Position numbers and translations under genes: made by a program
DNA from: Robertmurraya sp047302285
GTDB lineage: Bacteria > Bacillota > Bacilli > Bacillales > Cytobacillaceae
Reading direction: 5' to 3'
Length of the DNA stretch: 64,000 nucleotides
Assembly (NCBI RefSeq): GCF_047302285.1
Contig: NZ_CP154845.1
Coordinates: 4,216,001-4,280,000 of the forward strand
The notes under the pieces: generated by a model
What the model was told of the DNA's origin: nothing
The model's input: the letters and a program-made list of their open reading frames with translations, nothing else
Databases searched by the model: none
Shown here: in pieces, positions 19,441-27,626 of the stretch
How positions within the stretch are numbered: the stretch's first letter is position 1
Layout: each line of letters begins with the position of its first letter

Positions 19441-19525
19441 ATGCCTGTGACAGTATTTGAAACACTATGCCGTAACATTCGCAGCATTAATCATAACAAT
19501 ACTCTCATTCAGCCATAAAAAATAA
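19441..19525 (+). pseudogene. Frameshifted holin-like type I toxin (Hol-Tox family)
   Basis: A tiny gene typical of Bacillus type I toxins, broken by one frameshift. From the ATG at 19441 or GTG at 19447 the frame reads VTVFETL, the usual start of putative holin-like toxins. After that point the family sequence continues in the +1 frame as TFAALIITILSFSHKK and ends at TAA 19523-19525. AAAGGGG lies just upstream. The promoter is an extended -10 (TGCTATAAT at 19374-19382), and a 14-base LexA-like box with a good left half (CGAACGTATGTGCT) overlaps it. A terminator closes the transcript at 19640. As read, the product is a 25-residue non-membrane peptide, so the toxin is probably dead; a sequencing error would restore it. 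Confidence 0.7.
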
Positions 19526-19657
19526 CCCATCCTTGAGTTAGCCGCTCAGATGGGTTACTTCTACCACTGTAGCCAGCCCCTTGAAGGGACCGACTATTAT
19601 GTTGGACTACTTGATGTTGGGGCATCAGGTAGTCGTTTTTAAACTTCATACTAATTA
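19515..19657 (-). ncRNA. Candidate antisense RNA (RatA-like antitoxin)
   Basis: The minus strand has a promoter with TTGTTA (19686-19691), a 17-base spacer and TATAAT (19663-19668). Transcription from it would run leftward across the 3' untranslated part of the toxin gene. It would end at a hairpin (AACCCATC pairing with GATGGGTT) followed by ATTTTTT at 19515-19558. This gives a convergent RNA of about 140 bases overlapping the toxin mRNA tail, the layout of TxpA/RatA-type pairs. Confidence 0.6.
19605..19640 (+). terminator. Terminator of the holin-like toxin mRNA
   Basis: GACTAC.TGATG pairs with CATCA.GTAGTC around a short loop and is followed by GTTTTT. Confidence 0.8.
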
Positions 19658-19751
19658 CCTAAATTATACAGAAATTTTGTTGATTTAACAAGGACCTTAT
19701 AACCCTTGCACTACTTGGAGCTAGAATCTAAATTCTCACTTGACTTTCCAA

Positions 19752-20324
19752 CTAACAAAGTAAATACTCTAAATCGATTTGAAATCTTTCTAAAATCTTC
19801 GAAGATACGATTCCTATACTTGTTTTCATATCATGCTGTTCATACATTTTTTCACCGTTTAATGAATATACCGTGACTGTATTTAGCATTGGATTAATGA
19901 TCCAGTATTCTTTTACTTGGTAATTCATATATATATTTAATTTTGTAATTAAGTCGTGGGATTGATTTGATGGGCTAAGGATTTCAACGATTAAATCAGG
20001 AACTCCTATATATCGTTGGTCGGTGAATCCACTTTTATCGCAAATTACACTAATATCTGGGATGACAATTTTTGCTCCTTCTATTGCATCATTTTTTAAT
20101 TCAATATCAAAGGGTGCATGAAATACCTCACAATCTGTCCCTTCAAGAAAATGACCTAATTTGATATGAAGTCTACTTGATATACGTTGATGCCTAGTTG
20201 ATGGTGATGGCGACATATACACAGTACCATCAATATACTCTAATATATCTTCACTACTCTCGCGGATTTTAAAGTACTCATCTACTGAAACATAGCCCTT
20301 CCGATAAAGATTCACAACACCCAC
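19752..20324 (-). CDS. Uma2 family (DUF820) PD-(D/E)XK nuclease-like protein
   Basis: Protein of 190 residues in the Uma2 family, a restriction-endonuclease fold family with unknown biological role. The hallmarks are present: VIPDISVICDKSG, then YIGVPDLIVEILSPSNQ, then Lys in DLITKLNIY, then EYWIINP. The acidic and lysine residues of the nuclease site are therefore kept. It is a single gene with a good upstream site (GGAGTG). Such proteins are multiplied in cyanobacteria and scattered in Bacillaceae. Function as a nuclease is inferred from fold only. Confidence 0.85.
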   Translation of the reverse strand: MGVVNLYRKGYVSVDEYFKIRESSEDILEYIDGTVYMSPSPSTRHQRISSRLHIKLGHFLEGTDCEVFHAPFDIELKNDAIEGAKIVIPDISVICDKSGFTDQRYIGVPDLIVEILSPSNQSHDLITKLNIYMNYQVKEYWIINPMLNTVTVYSLNGEKMYEQHDMKTSIGIVSSKILERFQIDLEYLLC

Positions 20325-20559
20325 TCCTTAAACCCGATATCGTTATTTACATTCTAACACATCCTAGATCGAGTAAAGGATGCCTATGCTAAGTTCATTG
20401 AGATATTTTAAGTTGTCATTTGATGAAAGCTTAATAGAATAGATTTAGTTTAACTCATACTAGAATCTCCACTATGTTGGTTTTTATTTTCAAAAGGAAT
20501 ATGACGATTTATGTAGAATATTATCTAAATATGCTCTTGACTATAGGAGGTGAAATAGG

Positions 20560-20709
20560 ATGGCGGTTAAACATATACCAACTGGAATTGTACACAGTGG
20601 ATCAAAAGGTGGAAAAACTGGTTGTGGATTTAATACTAAAGAACACGCTGATCATTGGGTTAATGTTGGTTCTAGAATAACTTGTGACAAAAACGGTTGC
20701 AAGAATTAA
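20560..20709 (+). CDS. Small Cys-containing protein of unknown function (49 aa)
   Basis: Short frame with a near-ideal ribosome binding site (AGGAGGTGAAATAGG before ATG). The product is Gly/Lys-rich and has three cysteines, in KTGCGF near the middle and ITCDKNGC at the end, plus a HADHW segment. This could make a small zinc- or disulphide-stabilised fold. I do not recognise a family. It stands between the Uma2 gene and the Mrr-like nuclease gene, about 250 bases from the latter, with no terminator seen in between. It is supported by start signal and composition only. Confidence 0.6.
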   Translation: MAVKHIPTGIVHSGSKGGKTGCGFNTKEHADHWVNVGSRITCDKNGCKN

Positions 20710-20960
20710 TTAAAAAAATACATTTCTACCCACATCAACAAGAACTTCGTAGTTAGTACCTCACACATTAATCATAAATTAGAACTTTCAACAATTTTCA
20801 TATTTTTCTTTCATTGATAGTTAGCAATACATCATTTAGATTCTATGTTACCTATTTTTTATTTAGTCTCCAAAAAATAAGAGCCGCCTCGCATAAATAT
20901 TTATTAAATAGAGTTTATTTTTGAAGTGAACAGATAATCCTTATAACGGAGGCGAAATAC

Positions 20961-21560
20961 ATGGAATATATGATCATTGCTGTTTTAATAGGGTTATTAA
21001 TCTTTCAATGGAGAAAAGGACGTAGTTTTACAAGAGAAGAGTACTCTAGACAAATTATTGTGACAGATGAATTCAAAAAAACGATTGCGTTAGGGCTCTA
21101 TCAAAGATTTTGTAAAGAAATCGATAATAAAAAATATTCTTCCACATTTTTAAAAAGCAACCCCCTAGAGTTTGAACACTTCGTTGCTGATGTGTTAAAA
21201 AACAAATATGGGTTTGAGCACTTTGTAACCAAGCCTACCGGTGACTTCGGCGTAGATATTGAGCACGGAATAGGAGAGGGGAAGGTCTTGGGGCAGGTAA
21301 AATGTGAACGTGAAGATCTTGGATACCAACCAATTGCCATTCTTCATTCTAATATGGTCAAACAAAACGCTTCAAAAGGCTATGTTGTTTCGACAGCTGG
21401 ATTTAATGATAATGCTCGTACATATGCCGAAGGTTTAAACATTGATTTAATCGACGGTGTGGAATTAGTTGAAATGTGGATTAATCACAAAAGCCCAATT
21501 GCCAAAACAATTGATTATCAAGCTTTCAATAGTCAGGAAACAGATACAATCAGTGTATAA
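20961..21560 (+). CDS. Membrane-anchored Mrr-like restriction endonuclease domain protein
   Basis: Protein of 199 residues with one N-terminal membrane segment (about 2-17) followed by a cytoplasmic Mrr_cat-type nuclease domain. The PD-(D/E)XK core is visible as FEHFVADVL, GDFGVDIE and GQVKCE, giving the Asp...Gln-x-Lys arrangement of Mrr enzymes. A C-terminal part (SKGYVVSTAGFNDNAR..) matches the usual Mrr core. Mrr-like proteins cut foreign or modified DNA, and membrane-anchored forms are known but poorly characterised. It is preceded by AACGGAGG and followed by a terminator hairpin. Confidence 0.85.
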   Translation: MEYMIIAVLIGLLIFQWRKGRSFTREEYSRQIIVTDEFKKTIALGLYQRFCKEIDNKKYSSTFLKSNPLEFEHFVADVLKNKYGFEHFVTKPTGDFGVDIEHGIGEGKVLGQVKCEREDLGYQPIAILHSNMVKQNASKGYVVSTAGFNDNARTYAEGLNIDLIDGVELVEMWINHKSPIAKTIDYQAFNSQETDTISV

Positions 21561-21580
21561 TTAAGATAGGGATAGTTTTC

Positions 21581-21614
21581 AGCCCAATTGACATATAAAT
21601 TGGGCTGTTTATTT
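21581..21614 (+). terminator. Terminator after Mrr-like gene
   Basis: AGCCCAATT pairs with AATTGGGCT, followed by GTTTATTTT. Confidence 0.75.
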
Positions 21615-21679
21615 TGTGATTTAGCCATATTTTCGCCAAAAAGTATTAATAGTACGGTTGAAGATTTATATTTACTTCT

Positions 21680-22147
21680 TCACTTAACAATTTTGTATAA
21701 ATCATTTATTAAACCTTTGGGAAGAGTGTATAGTGTATGTGTATCCTTTTCATCCATAATTGAACCTCCATCCATACCTAGCCACAATGAATACTTCGAA
21801 CTTGTTTCATTTTCGAAAGTAAATGTTAGAAGATACTCAGGTGCCATAACATCTACAATTCCATTTATTTTTTCAGCTCTCCTTATTGCATCTACAAAAG
21901 TTTGAAGTTCTTTGGTATTTTCTTGACTATAGGTTATGTGCGGTTTCTCGACATCTAACATACTCTCCCCAACTCTTGAGATGGTCGCGCTTAAAATAGT
22001 TATTCCATCTAGTTTTACCATATGAATATTGTTGTTTTCTTCTTTACTCTTTGCTTGAATGGATTCATTTTGATTGCATCCAACTAAGGAAAGAACGATT
22101 GAAAAAATCACTGTAAATAAAAGAACGTTACCTTTATTTGATAACAT
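21680..22147 (-). CDS. Putative lipoprotein of unknown function
   Basis: Protein of 155 residues with an N-terminal hydrophobic segment ending in a lipobox (LSLVGC, Cys at about 24), so it is probably exported and lipid-anchored on the outer face of the membrane. The mature part has a beta-rich pattern ending in SKYSLWLGMDGGSIMD, resembling YhfM-like secreted domains, but I am not certain of the family. It is a single gene with GGAGGG about ten bases upstream, without close partners. Confidence 0.7.
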   Translation of the reverse strand: MLSNKGNVLLFTVIFSIVLSLVGCNQNESIQAKSKEENNNIHMVKLDGITILSATISRVGESMLDVEKPHITYSQENTKELQTFVDAIRRAEKINGIVDVMAPEYLLTFTFENETSSKYSLWLGMDGGSIMDEKDTHTLYTLPKGLINDLYKIVK

Positions 22148-22400
22148 TTAATACCCTCCACCACTTTCCATTTCTACTATAGACGATATTTGCTAGTAAT
22201 GGTTACACACTCCCCCTATTAAAAAAATGATGTTAGGACAATAATACTATTTCGTACGTAAATCTATATGATGTTTCTCCAAACATGTCTCATCCTTTAT
22301 TGATTGTCTTTGTGCTTATCAATTTATTTCTTAGTTCGCCTACTCCGAGTACAAAAAATATTTTTGGTAGTTCACTCTAAAAATTCTCTTTCATAAGTGT

Positions 22401-23198
22401 TTATTTCTGAAGCTTTTCCATAACTCGGCGTTTCTTATACAGCATCTTTCCTGTTTCTCCTATATCATGAATCATCGATTTATTAATAAAAGAACCGAAG
22501 ATCATACCTGCAATCGGAATCATCTGAAATAGCTTTTTCCAGCCAAAGTTATCTCGGTATGCCATGATGACTTCTCTCCAGCCTTGAACTTGTGAAAGGG
22601 TTTCGTCCATCGTTTCCACTTCGGGATCTGAATAGGCTGAAAGCTCCTTTAACACTGCTTGTTTTCCAACAATGTCTGAGGAAGCAAATTGTAGACACTT
22701 CACGATGAAAATACGTTCCTTTTTATCATTTGGGTCATAGCCATACGCTACAGCAATTTCCTGGAGAGTTTTTAATGACATCCCAAGAAGTAACGGAATA
22801 TCAATCGACAGTGTAAAAATTCCACCTATTCCAGTGGTCGCTCCTTGTGTCATGGCGATATTTTTTCTCGAATGAATCAATTCTTCACTCACTTCATCCA
22901 TTAAGTGTATCGGTAACTCTGAAATCGTTTCTAATGAGATCTCTTCAACGCCTGTTTTCTGTACAAACTTTTTAAAAATGACCTTTTCATTCGTTAAATA
23001 ACGTCCGCCTGTCTGTAAATAGCTACCCATTTCGTCCAAGGTTTGTCCGATTTTTTTGTGTATAAACTGTGGGGTAAGGCGATCAAGGAGTTTAAAAGGG
23101 AGACGACCTAGCTTCTCCCAAAACCATTGGCCCTTTTGTTCATCTTCCCACTTTTGTATGGTCTCTAATTCTTTCAGCAGTTGATCTTTTGTTTCCAT
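22401..23198 (-). CDS. EcsC family protein
   Basis: Protein of 265 residues matching the EcsC family (an amphipathic, membrane-associated family named after the third gene of the ecs ABC-transporter locus). Recognisable parts are the TQGATTGIGGIFTLSIDIPL stretch, the FASSDIVGKQAV region and the FQMIPIAGMIFGSFINKSMI hydrophobic segment near the C-terminus. The molecular role of the family is unknown. It begins three bases after the stop of the kinase-like gene, so the two are co-expressed. Confidence 0.85.
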   Translation of the reverse strand: METKDQLLKELETIQKWEDEQKGQWFWEKLGRLPFKLLDRLTPQFIHKKIGQTLDEMGSYLQTGGRYLTNEKVIFKKFVQKTGVEEISLETISELPIHLMDEVSEELIHSRKNIAMTQGATTGIGGIFTLSIDIPLLLGMSLKTLQEIAVAYGYDPNDKKERIFIVKCLQFASSDIVGKQAVLKELSAYSDPEVETMDETLSQVQGWREVIMAYRDNFGWKKLFQMIPIAGMIFGSFINKSMIHDIGETGKMLYKKRRVMEKLQK

Positions 23199-23201
23199 CC
23201 T

Positions 23202-23885
23202 CTACTCTCCCTTGGAATCTCTTATTCGAAATAATCTTATCAGCTTTTGAACAAATTCTTGAAAATCAAACTGGCTGTCCTGCTTCTGGTTATACCATTT
23301 TCTCACCGTATCGATGAGCCATAAAGGGACTTCTTTTCCATCTATTAAATCATAGTACTCCTCATAACCCTTTTTCAAATAGGTCCAACGATGGTCATTT
23401 CCTTCCTTTAGGTATTCCGAAACATCCAGAAGCTTTCCTCTTCCTTCGTGTAAAAGAATATTTTTCAAATGAATATCTCTTGGGTTCAACCCTTTTGATA
23501 TGGCATATGCACGAGCTTCTTCCACATCCATGATTACTTGTCTTGGGATATGAATTCCTTTTAATAGGCAATCGTGAAGAGTAACCCCTTTTTCATAGCT
23601 TAAAATGAGAAAATTACTGCCTGCTCCATAATAAATCGGAAAATAGACAGATTCACCGAGCCGTTCATATACTTGCTTCTCCCTTTCCATTGTTTCTATC
23701 TTATTCTCACTAAATACCTTATACACATATTGTGTGTCCCCTTCGATATGGAATACTGCTGCATCTGTCCCGACGCCGACACATTTTAATAAGTCGGAAT
23801 CACCTTTTACAGTGACTGGGTTATTATTCTTTGAAGAAAGTACTTGAATATCCTTTATTACGTTCTCAACGTTATAATTCTTCAT
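23202..23885 (-). CDS. Serine/threonine kinase-like protein (YrzF/RIO type)
   Basis: Protein of 227 residues with a small kinase fold. A Gly-containing loop (GVGTDAAVFH) and the ATP-binding Lys (YVYKVF) are visible, followed by a hinge (LILSYEKG), a catalytic loop resembling HxDxxxxN (RDIHLKNILL) and a metal-binding Asp in LLDVSEYL. This is the layout of the short bacterial YrzF-like kinases. Substrates are unknown. It forms a tight pair with the EcsC gene (3-base gap). About 125 bases upstream is the small gene that follows the Mn2+ riboswitch, so all three could share that leader. Confidence 0.82.
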   Translation of the reverse strand: MKNYNVENVIKDIQVLSSKNNNPVTVKGDSDLLKCVGVGTDAAVFHIEGDTQYVYKVFSENKIETMEREKQVYERLGESVYFPIYYGAGSNFLILSYEKGVTLHDCLLKGIHIPRQVIMDVEEARAYAISKGLNPRDIHLKNILLHEGRGKLLDVSEYLKEGNDHRWTYLKKGYEEYYDLIDGKEVPLWLIDTVRKWYNQKQDSQFDFQEFVQKLIRLFRIRDSKGE

Positions 23886-24009
23886 ATTCCCACCTCTAAA
23901 TTTATGATTAATGAGCGCATTCAGAGCTTTTTCAATCCGTGAAAATCATTGTTACTTTATAAATGATTCGTTACAATAGTTTATTAGTTCATCCAATTTT
24001 AATTACGTT

Positions 24010-24171
24010 TCACTTATGCTGCTGTTGAAGTTGTGTCGTCACTATAGATTGAATAGCGATACTTCTCGGTGGGTAGTGTGTTTCGAGAGTAATAATGCTA
24101 ACGATGAATAATTTGATTGTGAAAATAAATGTTACTAACAAAGATAATCTCCTATGATCATCACTGTCCAT
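24010..24171 (-). CDS. Small membrane protein downstream of Mn riboswitch (53 aa)
   Basis: The open frame extends upstream to 24237, but that ATG lies in the riboswitch terminator. The ATG at 24171 follows GAGGAG by 12-13 bases and gives 53 residues: a short polar start (MDSDDHRRLS), one hydrophobic segment (about 11-28, LLVTFIFTIKLFIVSIITL), and a polar tail ending in QLQQQHK. It is the first gene after a yybP-ykoY aptamer and terminator, a place normally held by a manganese exporter or TerC-like protein. I do not recognise a family. It could be a metal-homeostasis micro-protein, or a chance frame with the kinase gene being the true target. Confidence 0.5.
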   Translation of the reverse strand: MDSDDHRRLSLLVTFIFTIKLFIVSIITLETHYPPRSIAIQSIVTTQLQQQHK

Positions 24172-24218
24172 TAAAAATGACTTCTCCTCTTTTTTGCATA
24201 AACTTTTCCGAATAAAAA

Positions 24219-24256
24219 ACAAAAAGACCTTCACCATATGAGTGGTAAAGGTCTTG
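24219..24256 (-). terminator. Terminator (expression platform) of Mn riboswitch
   Basis: On the minus strand AAGACCTTTACCA pairs with TGGTGAAGGTCTT and is followed by TTTGTTTTTT. It lies 12 bases after the aptamer. Confidence 0.9.
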
Positions 24257-24267
24257 AACTCAGATTT

Positions 24268-24380
24268 ATATTACCTTTACCGAATGGCAAAGGTCTCGCA
24301 AACAACTTTCGTTGCCAGTTAAGCCGGTGATCACATGATCACGTAATGACGACATAACTGTTAGCTACTCCCCTTTGGAG
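24268..24380 (-). promoter_or_regulatory. yybP-ykoY manganese riboswitch
   Basis: The minus strand shows the conserved 5' block CCAAAGGGGAGTAGC, a variable middle with a TGATCACGTAAT/ATCATGTGATCACC helix, then GGCTTAACTGGCAAC and the invariant GTTTGCGAGACCTTTGCC block closed by GGTAAAGGT. These are the signature elements of the Mn2+-sensing yybP-ykoY aptamer. A promoter upstream and a terminator downstream complete a full transcriptional riboswitch, expected to permit expression when Mn2+ is high. Confidence 0.93.
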
Positions 24381-24422
24381 TATTTAACATGTGTACAATC
24401 CTATCTTTAAGACTGTATAGAA

Positions 24423-24452
24423 ATCATACTATGGATGTATACTCTGCGTCAA
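24423..24452 (-). promoter_or_regulatory. Promoter of the Mn riboswitch transcript
   Basis: TTGACG (24447-24452 complement) and TATGAT (24423-24428 complement) are separated by 18 bases, about 45 bases before the aptamer. Confidence 0.65.
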
Positions 24453-24527
24453 TTATAACACCTTGTTAAGTTGTACCTAATCAACTGCCACCCGTTATCT
24501 AGAGATTCATACGGAAAAAATGGTACC

Positions 24528-24568
24528 TTAAGAAAAATTTAAGAATTCTCTCACCATTTTTTTAAGAA
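24528..24568 (+). promoter_or_regulatory. Putative VanR binding repeats upstream of vanR
   Basis: TTAAGAA occurs at 24528, 24539 and 24562, spacing 11 and 23, so all lie on one face of the helix. The same arrangement occurs before vanY. A TTTACA/TATATT-like promoter follows at about 24574-24596, leaving a leader of roughly 230 bases before vanR with no supported gene. Confidence 0.6.
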
Positions 24569-24831
24569 ATTTCATTTACACTTGAGGGGATATATTTTTT
24601 TGACAGAGGGAGCTCATTGCCGTTATATCCATTTGTATATCATTTATCCAGAGGGTATTGTTATAGAATAAAGAACATAATGATTTCTTTTAATACAATC
24701 TTGAAAAATAATAGACCTATATGATTCAATTTGCTGCCACGAAAAGTAATGATGAAAATAATTTGTTGGATTCAGCTTAGTAAGACTTAACAGATATTAA
24801 GTGAATATCGCTTTACATAGGAGTGAACGAA

Positions 24832-25524
24832 ATGAAACGTTTAACAATTTTAATAGCGGATGATGAGGAGGAAATTGCTAATCTGATTGCTATCCATTTA
24901 GAAAAAGAAGGATACGGTTGTGTTAAAGCTTCCGATGGACAAGAGGCTGTTGATTTGGTCGAGACTCAGGTCATTGATTTGCTGATTTTGGATATCATGA
25001 TGCCGAAAATGGATGGATATGAAGTCACCCGTCGTATTCGGGAACAGCATAATATGCCTATCATCTTTTTGAGTGCTAAAACATCTGATTTCGATAAAGT
25101 ACAGGGTCTGGTCATTGGTGCAGATGATTATATGACGAAACCATTCGCCCCAATAGAATTGGTGGCTCGTGTCAATGCTCAACTCCGACGTTTTATGAAA
25201 TTAAATCAACCTAAAACAGAAACAGCCATCCTCGAAAATGGAGGCTTAATTATTTCTCCTGCTCAACGGAAAGTGACTCTATATGGTAAAGAAATCAAGA
25301 TGACGCCTAAAGAGTTTGAGATTTTGTATTTACTAGCCCGTCACCCAGGGAAAGTTTTTAGTGTGGAAACGATTTTTCAACAGGTGTGGGGCGATGCATA
25401 CTACGAAGGTGCGAATACCGTAATGGTCCATATACGCACATTACGGAAAAAACTTGAAGAAGATAAACGGAAGAATAAATTTATCAAAACCGTATGGGGC
25501 GTGGGGTATACATTCAATGAGTAA
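24832..25524 (+). CDS. vanR: VanR-type response regulator
   Basis: OmpR-family response regulator of 230 residues. It has a receiver domain (phosphate acceptor Asp54 in LILDIMMPKMDG, conserved Lys in MTKPFAP) and a C-terminal winged helix (MTPKEFEILYLLARHPG). The frame opens at a GTG at 24823, but the AGGAG overlaps that codon, so the ATG at 24832 is the start. It overlaps vanS by eight bases. The pair resembles VanR/VanS of glycopeptide-resistance clusters and is likely autoregulated through the TTAAGAA repeats upstream. Confidence 0.88.
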   Translation: MKRLTILIADDEEEIANLIAIHLEKEGYGCVKASDGQEAVDLVETQVIDLLILDIMMPKMDGYEVTRRIREQHNMPIIFLSAKTSDFDKVQGLVIGADDYMTKPFAPIELVARVNAQLRRFMKLNQPKTETAILENGGLIISPAQRKVTLYGKEIKMTPKEFEILYLLARHPGKVFSVETIFQQVWGDAYYEGANTVMVHIRTLRKKLEEDKRKNKFIKTVWGVGYTFNE

Positions 25525-26629
25525 AATATTACGAAGTTTTCGCTCTAGAATCATCTTATTATTTGGTTTAAGTATGCTTATGGCTGGTGTGATCACTTAC
25601 TTAATCTATAAAGGGTTACAGCTTTATTATCATACATCTGTCCAATTCGGTGAAACCCTGTTTTTTTATCGTCAAATTTTGAAAGATATGGGCGATACTA
25701 GAGTCTTTTTACTAATTTTTATTCCGCTTTCTTTTTTGTTTTTTTATTTACTTACGAAGCAATATTCAATCTATTTCAAAGAGATTTCCACTGGGATTCG
25801 CTATCTTGCTCATGGGGATTTCTCCTATCAAGTTCAAATCAAATCAAATGATGAATTTGAACATATTGCTCATGATATTAATCTTGCAAGTGAACAATTA
25901 CAACAAGCGATCGAAAGAGGAGATTTTTCGGAAAGTAGTAAAGATCAGCTCGTTGTAAATTTAGCTCATGATCTCCGAACACCGCTCACCTCTGTTTTAG
26001 GTTATTTAGATTTAATCATAAAGGATGAGAATTTGTCGCAAGAGCAAATCAAACATTTTTTAACGATTGCTTTTACTAAATCTCAGCGTTTAGAAAGACT
26101 GATTGATGAATTATTCGAAATCACGCGCATGAATTATGGCATATTGCCAATTAAAAAAAATCATATCAATTTAAGTGACCTCCTTCATCAATTAACGGAA
26201 GAATTATATCCGGTCTTCGAGAAAAATGATTTGATCGCTCGAATGAATCTGGTTCCGCATCTGCCTATTTGGGGTGATGGAGAGTTACTAGCACGTGTGT
26301 TTGAAAATCTGCTTACCAATTCGAATCGCTATGGGAACGATGGCCAGTTTGTTGATATTAACGGCTTTATGGATTCTGGGACAGTAGTTGTTCAGATTGT
26401 GAATTATGGAGATCCCATTCCTGAGAATGAGCTCCCCCATCTCTTTGATATGTTTTATACCGGCGACAAAGCACGGACTTATCAGGGTGGCGGTACCGGG
26501 ATTGGCTTGTTCATTGCCAAGAATATTGTGGAGCAGCATAACGGAACCATTACTGCCGAAAGTAGTATTATCCGGACCATTTTTGAAGTGCGCTTGCCAC
26601 AGGATATTGAAAAAATTGATCCTTCCTAG
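25517..26629 (+). CDS. vanS: VanS-type sensor histidine kinase
   Basis: Membrane histidine kinase of 370 residues with two membrane segments (about 11-30 and 62-80) enclosing a short extracellular loop of roughly 30 residues. A HAMP-like linker, a dimerisation/phosphoacceptor domain (His151 in NLAHDLRTPLTS) and a HATPase domain (ENLLTNSNRYG, GGTGIGL) follow. The short loop is typical of kinases that sense cell-envelope drugs in or near the membrane. The ATG at 25517 overlaps the end of vanR, so the genes are coupled. The longer upstream start lacks support. Confidence 0.88.
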   Translation: MSKILRSFRSRIILLFGLSMLMAGVITYLIYKGLQLYYHTSVQFGETLFFYRQILKDMGDTRVFLLIFIPLSFLFFYLLTKQYSIYFKEISTGIRYLAHGDFSYQVQIKSNDEFEHIAHDINLASEQLQQAIERGDFSESSKDQLVVNLAHDLRTPLTSVLGYLDLIIKDENLSQEQIKHFLTIAFTKSQRLERLIDELFEITRMNYGILPIKKNHINLSDLLHQLTEELYPVFEKNDLIARMNLVPHLPIWGDGELLARVFENLLTNSNRYGNDGQFVDINGFMDSGTVVVQIVNYGDPIPENELPHLFDMFYTGDKARTYQGGGTGIGLFIAKNIVEQHNGTITAESSIIRTIFEVRLPQDIEKIDPS

Positions 26630-26637
26630 GACAGGAT

Positions 26638-26678
26638 TTAAGAAAAATTTAAATTTTACCCCACTCTTTTTTTAAACA
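26638..26678 (+). promoter_or_regulatory. Putative VanR binding repeats upstream of vanY
   Basis: TTAAGAA (26638), TTAAATT (26649) and TTAAACA (26672) reproduce the 11- and 23-base spacing seen upstream of vanR. They lie just before a promoter-like CCTACA...TATAAG region and about 50 bases before vanY, suggesting that VanR drives vanYZ separately. Confidence 0.6.
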
Positions 26679-26724
26679 GTTTTCCCTACACTTACTTATA
26701 AGTAATGAAGGAGGAAACGGATAA

Positions 26725-27588
26725 ATGAAGAAGTGGGGCTTTTTATTATTCTTATTATTGATTTTAGGGTTCACTTTCGTAAAGATGGACCCTTTGTCTG
26801 AACCAAAGGTAAATTTACAAAACGATCGTTTCACAGAAGGTGGAAGGATTTCTGGAAATGCCGAGCAAATTGAAATTTCAGAAGACCAAATCTATCAAGG
26901 AGATCTGCTTTTAGTTAACAGTGAATATCCCGTTCACCAAGAGAGTATTAAATCAGATATTATCAATTTATCTGCCAACGGTGATTTAGCAGAAGGTTAT
27001 CTGTTGTTAGGCACTGACATTTATTTATCAGAGGATATTGCCCGTAAATTCTCAGAGATGGTTGCTGCTGCAGAAAAAAATGGTCTTCACGATTTCGCCA
27101 TCACAAGCGGCTTTCGAGACTTTGAAAAACAAAATGTCCTTTATCAAGATATGGGAGCTGCCTATGCCTTGCCACCTGGCTATAGCGAGCACAATCTCGG
27201 CTTATCGCTTGATGTAGGCTCTACACAAATGAAGATGGCTGATGCACCCGAAGGAAAGTGGATAGAAGAAAACGCATGGAAGTATGGGTTCATTTTACGG
27301 TATCCTGAAGATAAAACGGACATAACTGGAATTCAATATGAACCATGGCACATCCGTTATGTTGGATTCCCTCATAGCGCGATTATGAAAGAAAAGAATT
27401 TCGTTTTAGAAGAGTATCTCGACTACCTAAAAGAAGAAAAAACCATTTCTGCTAGTGTAAATAGCGAAAAATATGAGATTTCTTATTATCCTGTTACTAA
27501 AAATACAACTATCCATATGCCGGCCAATGTACGTTATACGATTTCAGGCAATAATATGGATGGTGTAATCGTAACCGTGTTTCCTTGA
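26725..27588 (+). CDS. vanY: VanY-type D,D-carboxypeptidase
   Basis: Membrane-anchored zinc peptidase of the M15B family that removes the terminal D-Ala of peptidoglycan pentapeptides, lowering the number of vancomycin targets. The 287-residue protein has an N-terminal anchor (about 4-18). The catalytic domain shows SGFRDFEKQ, the zinc motif SEHNLGLSLDVG and the second zinc/catalytic motif EPWHIRYVG. A C-terminal extension of about 60 beta-rich residues follows. It lies between vanS and vanZ and is probably under VanR control. No vanH, ligase or vanX gene is nearby. Confidence 0.93.
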   Translation: MKKWGFLLFLLLILGFTFVKMDPLSEPKVNLQNDRFTEGGRISGNAEQIEISEDQIYQGDLLLVNSEYPVHQESIKSDIINLSANGDLAEGYLLLGTDIYLSEDIARKFSEMVAAAEKNGLHDFAITSGFRDFEKQNVLYQDMGAAYALPPGYSEHNLGLSLDVGSTQMKMADAPEGKWIEENAWKYGFILRYPEDKTDITGIQYEPWHIRYVGFPHSAIMKEKNFVLEEYLDYLKEEKTISASVNSEKYEISYYPVTKNTTIHMPANVRYTISGNNMDGVIVTVFP

Positions 27589-27626
27589 TCCACACATTCG
27601 AAACTAAAAGAAGGGAATGCGGCAAA

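Noticed and set aside
24172..24237. Start of the small membrane protein at ATG 24237
   Set aside because: That ATG is in the terminator loop and stem of the Mn riboswitch and has no ribosome binding site.
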